This document shows, in pieces, positions 52,651 through 60,871 of a DNA stretch of 64,000 nt. The notes beneath the pieces were generated by a model that saw only the letters and a list, made by a program, of their open reading frames with translations, ran no database searches and was not told the origin of the DNA. Source of the stretch: Halopiger goleimassiliensis (GTDB lineage: Archaea; Halobacteriota; Halobacteria; Halobacteriales; Natrialbaceae); the NCBI RefSeq assembly GCF_000455345.1, contig NZ_HG315690.1, forward strand, positions 124,001 to 188,000, given 5' to 3'. The translations under genes were made by a program, and so were the position numbers. Positions within the stretch are counted from its first letter, which is position 1, and each line of letters starts with the position of its first letter.

Positions 52651-53127
52651 TCAGAACCGGTTTCGCCACCGCTGAGTCCGCAACACTTCGTCTTTCATGG
52701 CCGAACAGTGTTCCCGCGCTCGTTCCGCCCCGAACTCGTCGGTCATGTCCTCGGTACACTCCTCCCAGGAGCCGCCGATGGACGACCAGTACGCGAGGAC
52801 GCTGTCCCGGTCCCAGCCCTCCGGGAGGGAGTCGAGTCCGTCGACGTCCTCGTCGACGACGCCGGTGAGGGCGTCACCGTCGGTTGGTTCCGGCTCGCCG
52901 TCCTCGAGATCGGTCGCCTCGAGCGCCGACGCGCGGTAGACGGCCGAGCCGACGGCCTCGAGGGCGACGACGTAGGCGGGCTGGTCGTCGCTCGCGTCGA
53001 CGCTCGTCAGGTCGTCCGTCCCCTGGGGAAACTCGAAGTCCTCGGTCAGGACGGCGGCGACGACGCCGGGACCGTCGGGCGTCGCTACCTCGTCGCCCTC
53101 GCTGTAGCGGGTGCTCGTCTCGCTCAT
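52651..53127 (-). CDS. Hypothetical protein with acidic linker and Cys-pair C-terminus, 158 aa
   Basis: The N-terminal 70 residues form a small beta domain (GDEVATPDGPGVVAAVLTEDFE ... PAYVVALEAVGSAVYRASAL). After a short acidic linker comes a helical C-terminus with LPEGWDRDSVLAYWSSIGGSWEECTEDMTDEFGAERAREHCSAMKDEVL, in which two Cys lie about 18 residues apart. No family is recognised. It is convergent with the preceding membrane protein gene. Confidence 0.75.
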   Translation of the reverse strand: MSETSTRYSEGDEVATPDGPGVVAAVLTEDFEFPQGTDDLTSVDASDDQPAYVVALEAVGSAVYRASALEATDLEDGEPEPTDGDALTGVVDEDVDGLDSLPEGWDRDSVLAYWSSIGGSWEECTEDMTDEFGAERAREHCSAMKDEVLRTQRWRNRF

Positions 53128-53290
53128 GTGCCCACGTAGGGTCCGGGGGTCGGTATACGTCGGCCCCGGACCTGCAAGGGTGGACTGCGGTCGCACCCGA
53201 AATCGGGTGCCCGTACGCTCCGCCGGCGGTTCGTCGCGTGCGATCCCCTCGCAGAAGCCCTTATACGCGTACCCGGACTAAAAACCACGA

Positions 53291-55918
53291 ATGACTAGCC
53301 CTCCGTTCGCGGACGTCGGCCCGGAGGATACTCCCCGCGTCCGTCAGCAGGCGGTCGTCGCCGAACTCGGCCAGCAAGCGCTCGAGACCGACGACCTCGA
53401 TCGACTGATGGACGACGCAACGACGGCGATCGTGGAGACGCTCGCGGCCGACCACGCGACGGTGCGTGAGCTATCGGACGGCGACGAACTCGTGGTTCGA
53501 CAGGGCACGAACTGTCCCGGGGATCGCGGCAACTCCGTGACGATGCCGACCGATCCGGACACCTGGTCGGGTCAGGCGTTGCGCTCCGACGCGCCGGTCG
53601 TCGTAGACGACCTACGGACGGAGACGCGGTTCTCCGAATCGACGTTGCCGGCCGACCACGACGTGGTGAGCGGCATCAGCGTCGTCATCGGATCGACCGA
53701 CGACCCGTGGGGCCTGCTGAGCGTCGGGACGACCGACCGCCGCGAGTTCACGGACCACGACGGGACCTTCATCCAGAGCGTCGCGAACGTCCTCGCCTCG
53801 GCCATCTCGAAGGTCCGAACCAAGGATCGACTGCGGGAACGGGAAGCCGAACTCGAACAGGTCTACGGCCGCGTCACGGACGGTTTTCTCGCGCTCGACG
53901 AGTCGTGGACGTTTACCCACGTCAACGATCGGGCCGAAACCATCCTGGGCGTCGATCGCGACGACGTCCTCGGCGAGGTAATCTGGACCGTATTTCCGGA
54001 ACTGGTCGGAACCGCTTTCGAGACGCACTATCGCGAGGCGATCGGTTCCCAGGAGCCGATCTCGATCGAAACGTACTACTCCCCGTTCGAGGCCTGGTTC
54101 GAAGAGCGGATCTACCCCTCCGAGAGCGGTCTCTCCGTCTATTTCAAGGACGTCACCGAGCAGAAACGGCTCGAGGAGGAACTCGAGCAGACGTTCGATC
54201 GGATCACGGACGCGTTCATCGGACTGGATCGAAACTGGGAGATCAGCTACGTCAACGATCACGGCACCGAGTTACTCGATCCCGACGACGAGGGACTCGT
54301 CGGACGGGACTTCTGGGACCCGTTCGAACCGGCGCTGGGAACCACCTTCGAAGAGGAGTACCGCGAGGCCATGGCGACCCAGGAGCCGACGTCGTTCGAG
54401 GCGTACTATCCGCCGCTCGATATCCGGTTCGAGGTCCACGCCTATCCCTCCGAATCCGGTCTCTCCATCTACTTCCGGGACGTCACCGAGCGGAAGCAAC
54501 GCGAGCGCGAACACGAACTGTTCAGAACGCTGCTCGATCACACGACCGACAGCGTGCTGGTCATCGATCCGGAGACGGCGCAGTTCATCGACGTGAACGA
54601 AACCGCCAGCCGTCGCCTCGGCTACGACCGGGAGGAACTCACCGATCTGACGGTGCCGGAGATCGAACGCCGGTTCGAGGACCTCGAGGCGTGGCACGAC
54701 CACGTCGAAGCCGTACGCGACGCGGGATCGATCACGGTCGAGGGCGTCCACGAGCGACGGGACGGAAGCACGTACCCGGCGGAGGTGAACGTCACGTACG
54801 TCGATCTCGATCGGGAGTATCTGGTCGCCATCGCACGAGACATCACGGACCGGCGGGAACGCGAGCGCCGCCTCAGGGAGTCCAAACAGCAGTACCGGAC
54901 GCTCGCCGAAAACTTCCCCAACGGCGTCGTTACCATGTTCGACGACGACCTCGAGTACGTACTCGCGGCCGGTCGAGCGTTCGACGACCTGCCGGTCGCA
55001 CCCACCGACGTCGAGGGCGAGTCGGTCCGAACCGTCTGGCCCGATCACGTCTCCGAGGCGATCGAATCCGCCTTCCACTCGGGACCGGACGGCCGGCCCC
55101 AGACGGTCGAAACCGAGTACGCCGGTCGGGACTGGGTCATCCACGTCGTCCCCATCGACGACCACGAGGGCAACGTCTTCGGCGGGATGACCCTCGCCCA
55201 GGACATCACCGAGCGCAAGGAGTACGAGCGCAAACTCGAGGAGTCGAACGAACGCCTCGAGCAGTTCGCCTACGCGGCCTCCCACGACTTACAGGAGCCG
55301 TTGCGGATGGTCACGAGCTACCTCCAACTGCTCGAACGACGGTACGACGACGTCTTCGACGAGGACGGCGAGGAGTTCCTCGCGTTCGCCGTCGACGGGG
55401 CCGAGCGGATGCGCGAGATGATCGACGGCTTGCTCGCGTACTCGCGGATCGATACCCAGGGTGACCCGCTCGAACCGGTCGACCTGAACGACCTGCTCGA
55501 GGACGTTCAGGAGGACCTCCAGATGTGCATCGAGGAGACCGACGCCCGGATTACGTCGGCCGACCTCCCGCGCGTCGAGGGCGATCCAACCCAGTTACGC
55601 CAGGTCTTCCAGAACCTGCTGTCGAACGCGATCCAGTACAGCGGCGACGACTCGCCGGTGGTCCACGTCGACGCCGAACACCGGGGTCGACGGTGGGAAC
55701 TCTCCGTTCACGACGAGGGGATCGGGATTCCCTCCGACCAGCAGGACCGGGTGTTCGAGGTGTTCCAGCGCCTGCACAGCCGTGAGGAACAGTCCGGGAC
55801 CGGCATCGGACTGGCGCTGTGTCGGCGTATCGTCGAACGCCACGGCGGTCGGATCCGACTCGAGTCCGAACCCGGCGAGGGATCGACGTTCTCGCTGACG
55901 CTGCCGGCGGCCGAGTGA
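53291..55918 (+). CDS. GAF-PAS4 sensor histidine kinase
   Basis: An 875-aa soluble hybrid sensor: GAF (about 20-180), PAS1 (186-297), PAS2 (298-408), PAS3 (409-530), PAS4 (531-648), HisKA with FAYAASHDLQEPLRM (phospho-acceptor His665) and HATPase with LLSNAIQYS (N box), DEGIGIP and GTGIGLALCRRIVERHGG. No transmembrane segment. PAS1 and PAS2 are close copies of each other. No receiver or regulator gene is adjacent, so its output partner is unlinked. Likely a cytoplasmic light, redox or ligand sensor. Confidence 0.94.
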   Translation: MTSPPFADVGPEDTPRVRQQAVVAELGQQALETDDLDRLMDDATTAIVETLAADHATVRELSDGDELVVRQGTNCPGDRGNSVTMPTDPDTWSGQALRSDAPVVVDDLRTETRFSESTLPADHDVVSGISVVIGSTDDPWGLLSVGTTDRREFTDHDGTFIQSVANVLASAISKVRTKDRLREREAELEQVYGRVTDGFLALDESWTFTHVNDRAETILGVDRDDVLGEVIWTVFPELVGTAFETHYREAIGSQEPISIETYYSPFEAWFEERIYPSESGLSVYFKDVTEQKRLEEELEQTFDRITDAFIGLDRNWEISYVNDHGTELLDPDDEGLVGRDFWDPFEPALGTTFEEEYREAMATQEPTSFEAYYPPLDIRFEVHAYPSESGLSIYFRDVTERKQREREHELFRTLLDHTTDSVLVIDPETAQFIDVNETASRRLGYDREELTDLTVPEIERRFEDLEAWHDHVEAVRDAGSITVEGVHERRDGSTYPAEVNVTYVDLDREYLVAIARDITDRRERERRLRESKQQYRTLAENFPNGVVTMFDDDLEYVLAAGRAFDDLPVAPTDVEGESVRTVWPDHVSEAIESAFHSGPDGRPQTVETEYAGRDWVIHVVPIDDHEGNVFGGMTLAQDITERKEYERKLEESNERLEQFAYAASHDLQEPLRMVTSYLQLLERRYDDVFDEDGEEFLAFAVDGAERMREMIDGLLAYSRIDTQGDPLEPVDLNDLLEDVQEDLQMCIEETDARITSADLPRVEGDPTQLRQVFQNLLSNAIQYSGDDSPVVHVDAEHRGRRWELSVHDEGIGIPSDQQDRVFEVFQRLHSREEQSGTGIGLALCRRIVERHGGRIRLESEPGEGSTFSLTLPAAE

Positions 55919-56201
55919 GAGGCTGCTCCGTAGTTCGCCGGGTCGTCTGCACGGCCGTGGAAGCCCTACTCGACTGTCCGATCCTCCCTGCAACTGCTCT
56001 TACCACGAGTGTTCCCACGTTGACGCTGGGCGAAGAGGACGAGCAGTATCGCCGGGGTTGCGCTTAGATCCGACGATCCGGCACTGAATCACGCTCGCAC
56101 GGAAACCGTGGATGGTGCTGCCGACGGTGGTTCCGTGTGATCGGTCTCGGGTGGTATATACAACCCCTCACCACTTCCGCAAGGGAGACGTTTATACGCA
56201 C

Positions 56202-56393
56202 ATGGCAGGCGACCAACGGACACACGAAACCTGCGAACAACCGATCGCGGAGCGACCGAAAGTAGCCGGGCGGTGTCGTGAGTGCGGTGCCGTCTACTCC
56301 GCCTGGATTCTTCCCGACGACACCGTCCACCCGATCGGGAAAAAGGGCGGCTGTCGGTGTGGTGCGGCGGAGTTCGAGGCGCTCTCGAGGTGA
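56202..56393 (+). CDS. Zinc-ribbon-like microprotein, 63 aa
   Basis: A 63-aa protein with CRECGAVYSAWILPDDTVHPIGKKGGCRCGAAEFE, where four Cys in a CxxC...CxC layout fit a small zinc ribbon. The first 22 residues contain one further Cys. The ATG at 56202 follows AT-rich sequence. It stands alone between the histidine kinase and tRNA-Gly. Function unknown. Confidence 0.78.
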   Translation: MAGDQRTHETCEQPIAERPKVAGRCRECGAVYSAWILPDDTVHPIGKKGGCRCGAAEFEALSR

Positions 56394-56483
56394 CGTCCGC
56401 TCCTCGAATGGTCACCGAATTGTTCGTGACAGGAACACGCGGGCCAGGATTCCTGGGGCTCACGGATTCGTTCGACGCAGGAA

Positions 56484-56554
56484 TGCGCGGACCGGGATTT
56501 GAACCCGGGCCATGAGCTTGGAAGGCTCAGGTCCTACCACTAGACCATCCGCGC
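56484..56554 (-). tRNA. tRNA-Gly (anticodon TCC)
   Basis: A 71-nt cloverleaf on the minus strand. The acceptor stem GCGCGGA/TCCGCGC pairs perfectly, the D-arm contains TAGTGGTAGGA, the anticodon loop is CTTCCAA (anticodon TCC), and the T-arm reads CCGGGTTCAAATCCCGG. No intron is present and CCA is not encoded. Confidence 0.97.
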
Positions 56555-56864
56555 TCGGTACGTTGCTTTCCGTCCGTCCACATTAAGACTCTTCTCATTT
56601 TCGCTCGCCCGGGCCGATGTCGCGGCGCACGGAATCAACGGGCGGCTCGGCGGCGTTCGACCGACGATCTCGAGCGTCCACAGGGAACCTGCCAGGCCTC
56701 GAGCCTCTCCGACTCGAGCAGGAGTCGCCCACGAGAACGGCGACCAAGGGGCGAAACGCCAGTAACTCGAAATCGGATAGTCGGTAATCGGTGCGGGCAA
56801 TCGAGACCGCTTCACCTCGCGGACAGCGGGCTAGTCGCGGCGACGACGGAGCTCACCTCGGCGG
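56555..56864 (-). other. 310-nt gap upstream of tRNA-Gly, no gene seen
   Basis: It holds the tRNA promoter region (TTAATGTGG near 56585 in minus orientation) and otherwise nothing I can support as a gene. Confidence 0.4.
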
Positions 56865-57812
56865 TTACCGCTCGAGGACGACACCCCCGGACCCGACGGC
56901 GACGGCGACCCCATTCTGGGTGATGGCCTGGAGGTTCTCGCCGACGGGCGTCCGGTTCGGGGTCCACTTCCCGTCGTCGCGTTCGAAGACGATGCCGCCG
57001 CTTCCGACGGCGTAGCCGTGACCGTCTTCGACCTCGATGTCCCGGAGTTCGGCGTCGCCGAGGCTCTCGGGCGTCCACGCGCTACCGTCGTACGCGAAGA
57101 CGGAGGCGTTGCCGCCCGAGACCCAGACGTCGTCGGCGGCGTCGCTGTCGAGGCCGTAGAACGTGACGCCGGCGTCTTCGATGCCGATTGGGTTCCACGT
57201 GACGCCGTCGTCGGTGGCGTAGACGCGGCCGTTCGTGTCGATGGCGTGGCCGGAGCGGTCGTCGTAGAACTCGATCCCGGTGAGGCCGGAGCCGCTGCCG
57301 GGGACCTCGTACTCCCAGGTGCCTTCTTCACCGTTGTCGAAGCTGTAGTGGACGGCACCGGAGTCGTCGGCAACGTAAACGTCCGCGTCACCCGCGGGGC
57401 CGGTGACGGCGACGTCGTTGAAGTTCGCGGTGTGGTCGTTGGGGGCCGAGCGGTCGACGAGGTTGCCCGTGACGACGTCGTACTCGCCGATTGCGCCGCT
57501 GGCACCGACGATCCAGAGCCGGTTGCCGTCGTCGGTAGTGTCGACGCCCAAGAGGTCGTTCCCGTTCCCGGTGGGGCCACCCTGCAGGACGACCTCCCAG
57601 CCAGCGTCGGTGCGTTCGATCACGAGTCCGCCGCTCGCGACGGCGTGTGCGTTCGTGGCCGTGTGCGCGACGTCGTGAAGGGTGCTGTCGAGGGGGGACT
57701 CCACGACCGTCCAGTCAACCGCTTCGTCGGCGGCCGCGGTCGCGGGAACCGTCACTGCGGCAAGCGATGCGCCTGCGATCTTCAGCGCGGAACGTCGCGT
57801 AAAGCGCGTCAT
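56865..57812 (-). CDS. Tat-exported beta-propeller protein (Ycf48/BNR-like)
   Basis: A 315-aa protein with the twin-arginine signal RFTRRSALKIAGASLAAVTV and a signal-peptidase site ATAAADEAV. The mature chain has about six or seven repeats of a DVYVADDSGAVHYS / VWVSGGNASVFAY / GYAVGSGGIVFERDD pattern, like Ycf48-type propellers. It is secreted or surface-located, perhaps for protein interaction. There is no lipobox. A CTTTTATGG TATA-like element and a perfect inverted repeat lie just upstream. Confidence 0.85.
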   Translation of the reverse strand: MTRFTRRSALKIAGASLAAVTVPATAAADEAVDWTVVESPLDSTLHDVAHTATNAHAVASGGLVIERTDAGWEVVLQGGPTGNGNDLLGVDTTDDGNRLWIVGASGAIGEYDVVTGNLVDRSAPNDHTANFNDVAVTGPAGDADVYVADDSGAVHYSFDNGEEGTWEYEVPGSGSGLTGIEFYDDRSGHAIDTNGRVYATDDGVTWNPIGIEDAGVTFYGLDSDAADDVWVSGGNASVFAYDGSAWTPESLGDAELRDIEVEDGHGYAVGSGGIVFERDDGKWTPNRTPVGENLQAITQNGVAVAVGSGGVVLER

Positions 57813-57853
57813 AGCGCATCCGGGGCTGGACGAGAGAGCTCCATAAAAGCGGG

Positions 57854-57870
57854 AAACGTTTCAGACGTTT
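57854..57870. promoter_or_regulatory. Inverted repeat AAACGTTTCAGACGTTT next to the propeller gene TATA box
   Basis: Six-base arms AAACGT and ACGTTT around TTCAG sit directly upstream of the TATA-like element (57843-57850) of the propeller gene. That is a typical place for an activator or BRE-overlapping regulator. No protein is assigned. Confidence 0.4.
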
Positions 57871-57992
57871 GATCGCCGTTCATTCTATTTATTTTATTTT
57901 CTAACTGGGGAAATTTGCACGAGAATAGTTCAAAACCGTTGTAAATAACCTATGGTAAGAATGCCCTTCATTCGGAGGGTTGACAAATTGGC

Positions 57993-58712
57993 TCACGGTG
58001 CTCCCGCGACGTCCGCGTAACAGTTCCCGCTCGAGAGTTCCCACTCGAGCAACTGCAGGTCGCTGGCTTCGAGTTCGCGCTCGAACTCCGCGGGGTCGTA
58101 GATGTGGTAGAACCGATCGACCGTCTCGCCGCCGGGGAGCGTCCACTCGAGCGTGGTGTCGAACCCATCGCTCCGGTCGAATCGGTCGTGGGCCGTCGAC
58201 CAGGCGCTGACCAGCGCCCGCCCGTCGGCCGCGAGGACGCGGGCGAGTTCGTCGAGGCTGGCACGCCGTATCTCCGGGCGGGGGAGGTGGTGGAGGGTCG
58301 CCACGTAGACGCCGATGGAGACGGCGTCAGTGGCCAGCGGCAGGGTCGCCGCATCCCCCTGGACCAGATCGACGGCAAACTCGCGTTCGGTCGCGCGGTT
58401 CCGTCCCGTCCGGAGGAGTTCGCGGCTGACGTCGACGCCGACGACGGACTCGAGGCCGTCGACGGAGGTCAGCAGTTCGGCGTGCCGGCAGTTGCCACAG
58501 CCGAGATCGAGCCCGACGCCCGGATCGTCGGTCGCCGCGATCCGCGGACCGTGACGGTCGACGAACGCCTCGACTTCGGGCCAGGCGTACTCGCGGGTCT
58601 CTGCGAAGTGGGCACCGATCCGGTCGTACGTCTCGCGAACGGCGGCACGCGTGCGATCGCTCCCCTGAGGTGGATCCTCGGGATCGCTCGCCTCGGTCGG
58701 GTCCTCGGCCAT
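57993..58712 (-). CDS. Class I SAM-dependent methyltransferase, Trm9/ALKBH8-like
   Basis: A 239-aa enzyme. YDRIGAHFAETREYAWPEVEAFV near residue 30 is the N-terminal helix seen in the Trm9/ALKBH8 tRNA wobble-uridine methyltransferase group; GVGLDLGCGNCRHAELL is SAM motif I, VVGVDVSRELL motif II, and VYVATLHHLPRPEIR motif IV. A role in wobble-uridine modification is suggested by the family, but no partner such as Trm112 is nearby. Confidence 0.87.
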   Translation of the reverse strand: MAEDPTEASDPEDPPQGSDRTRAAVRETYDRIGAHFAETREYAWPEVEAFVDRHGPRIAATDDPGVGLDLGCGNCRHAELLTSVDGLESVVGVDVSRELLRTGRNRATEREFAVDLVQGDAATLPLATDAVSIGVYVATLHHLPRPEIRRASLDELARVLAADGRALVSAWSTAHDRFDRSDGFDTTLEWTLPGGETVDRFYHIYDPAEFERELEASDLQLLEWELSSGNCYADVAGAP

Positions 58713-58774
58713 CACCGGTGGTCCGGGGAGAACGTGCAAAAAGCGTTCGAACGGCCCCGCCGACCCCCGGCCGA

Positions 58775-60871
58775 TCAGACGACGACGCCGAACAACAGCA
58801 CCGAGAGGGCGATCATGACGGCGGCGTGTTTGGCACCCGCGCGTACGTCGCCCGTGCTGAGTTGGCCGGCGATCAGTCCCGACAGCAGTCCCTGCACGAG
58901 GGTCGCGTGGTAAAACAGCGTCTCGTAGATCGCGAGGTCGTCGCCGGAGAACCCGTCGAGCCCGGAGATGTCCGCCGTTCCGGCCGCCATCTCGCCGACG
59001 GGGAGGTTGGGAAGGAGGTAGATCGTCAGCACCGTCACGATGAACAGGAACACGAGGTAGGAGACGTAGACGACGATCATGTACTCGACCATCACCTGCG
59101 CCCGCTGGCGTTTGAGGCGGCGATCCGCCGCGGCTTGCCGGGCACCGATCCGGAGGACCGTCGCGAGGTTGCCGCTGGCGTTCATCGCTTCTGTCAACAG
59201 CGTGACGACGCGGGAGACGGCCCGCGTGCGGACCCGATACTCGAACCGGCGAAGCGCCGTCGAGAGGTCGCTCCCCCAGCGGACGTCGGCCCAGACCCGA
59301 TCGAGTTCGTCGCTCAGCGGACCGAGATCGGAGCCGCGAACCCGGTCGATCGAGGTGACGATCGACGTGCCGGCGTCGTTGATGCTCGCGAGCCGGTCGA
59401 GCAGATCCGGAACCGCCGCCTCGACGGCGTCGATCCGCCGCCGGTGGAGTTCGTAACAGACGGCGAACGTCCCGAGGACGAACAGCGCCGCGACCGCTAC
59501 GACGTCGTCGACCGCGGAGACGTCGAACCCAGCGGCCGTGAACGCCGCCGGCAGCCGCCAGAGGACGGCCCCCACCGCGATCGGAACGGTGATCGCGAAC
59601 GTCACCGAGGGGCGCTCGAGCAGGGTCGACAGCGGGTTCGAGAGGACGTTCCGGAGCCGCTGGAGGGATCGGTAGTACCGGAGCCGTTCGACGTTGGCCC
59701 GTCCTCGCGCCGCGGCAGCCGCGTCGACCCCGCCGTCCGAGCGCAGCGCGGCCCGGGTGTCGGGAACGATCGTCTCCGGTCTCTCCGGGGAGGTCTGTCC
59801 GGGGATCAGCGATTCGGTTACGGTACTCAGGTAGATCACGAAGACGAGGTTTCCAAGCGGTAAGACGCCGTAGATCAGCGCTCGCATCGGACCGATGGTT
59901 CCGCCGACGGAGATGCCGATGACGAACAGGATCGTGATCAGAAAGAGCGGACCGGCGACGAGGACGGTCACGTACGCCTCCGCGAGGGTACCAAGCAGTC
60001 CGAGCGTCCGTTCCTGCTGGGATTCGGCTTCGTCCTGGTACTCGTGGTACTGGCGCTCGAGGAAGTCCGACAGGCGCTGTCCGCTCTGGAGGACGCTCAC
60101 GAGGTTCTCGGTGAACTCCCCGAACTGGGAACTCGGGGAGCGCCGTCCCATCTCCTGAAGCGCCGTCACGACGTCGACGCCGAAGGTGTCCATCTGTCGG
60201 ACGGCGACCCGGAACTCGGTCGCCGCCTCGCCGTAGGTGTCCTCCTGCCGGGCGACGATCCTGATCACGTCGGGGATCGCCATCCCGCTTCGCGAGAGCG
60301 CGTAGACGAACGCGATGGTCGAGGGCAGCGCCGCCTCGATCTGTCGTTTTCGCGCGTCGGCGACGTAGGAGGGATAGTACCACCGTAGCCAGTAGGTCAC
60401 CGTCCCGGTGATCGCACCGAGCGTGAAACAGGCGACCGCGACGAGTCCGAACAGTTCCCAGGCCGACAGCGCCGGCAACCCGCCGAGGTTCGCGAGGAAC
60501 TCGAGCGCGCCGGGCAGGGCCGCCCGCATCGTCTCGGGATCGATCGAGAGGACGTAGAGTAGCCCCCAGATGAGGTACAGTCCGAGGATCGACCCCGCGA
60601 TGGCGGCGACGGCGGCGTACAACATCGTCCGCGAGCCGTACTCGCGGTAGGTCGTCGGAAACTGACCAGCACGGAGGGCACGCTGACGATCCGGGTGTTC
60701 GCTTCTGAACTCGTCGATGTAACCGCCGAACGCCCGGATCGCGACGCGAGCGAGGACGCGGTCGACTCGGCGGGAGACGATGGCGAGGCCGATCGGCAGA
60801 CAGAGCAGGACGGCGACGAGCAGCGGCACGACCGTCGTCACCGCCACTCCGGGTGCGAACGGGCCGGTCAT
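58775..60871 (-). CDS. Archaeal type IV pilus-like assembly platform, two T2SSF domains (PilC)
   Basis: A 698-aa polytopic protein with two T2SSF domains (about 180-345 and 480-640), each with the GMAIPDVIRIVA- or GTSIVTSIDRV-type motif, plus paired membrane helices before, between and after. It forms the membrane core that anchors the pilus ATPase. It is the second gene of the operon, its start overlapping the ATPase stop by four bases. It stands without a local pilin gene. Confidence 0.93.
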   Translation of the reverse strand: MTGPFAPGVAVTTVVPLLVAVLLCLPIGLAIVSRRVDRVLARVAIRAFGGYIDEFRSEHPDRQRALRAGQFPTTYREYGSRTMLYAAVAAIAGSILGLYLIWGLLYVLSIDPETMRAALPGALEFLANLGGLPALSAWELFGLVAVACFTLGAITGTVTYWLRWYYPSYVADARKRQIEAALPSTIAFVYALSRSGMAIPDVIRIVARQEDTYGEAATEFRVAVRQMDTFGVDVVTALQEMGRRSPSSQFGEFTENLVSVLQSGQRLSDFLERQYHEYQDEAESQQERTLGLLGTLAEAYVTVLVAGPLFLITILFVIGISVGGTIGPMRALIYGVLPLGNLVFVIYLSTVTESLIPGQTSPERPETIVPDTRAALRSDGGVDAAAAARGRANVERLRYYRSLQRLRNVLSNPLSTLLERPSVTFAITVPIAVGAVLWRLPAAFTAAGFDVSAVDDVVAVAALFVLGTFAVCYELHRRRIDAVEAAVPDLLDRLASINDAGTSIVTSIDRVRGSDLGPLSDELDRVWADVRWGSDLSTALRRFEYRVRTRAVSRVVTLLTEAMNASGNLATVLRIGARQAAADRRLKRQRAQVMVEYMIVVYVSYLVFLFIVTVLTIYLLPNLPVGEMAAGTADISGLDGFSGDDLAIYETLFYHATLVQGLLSGLIAGQLSTGDVRAGAKHAAVMIALSVLLFGVVV

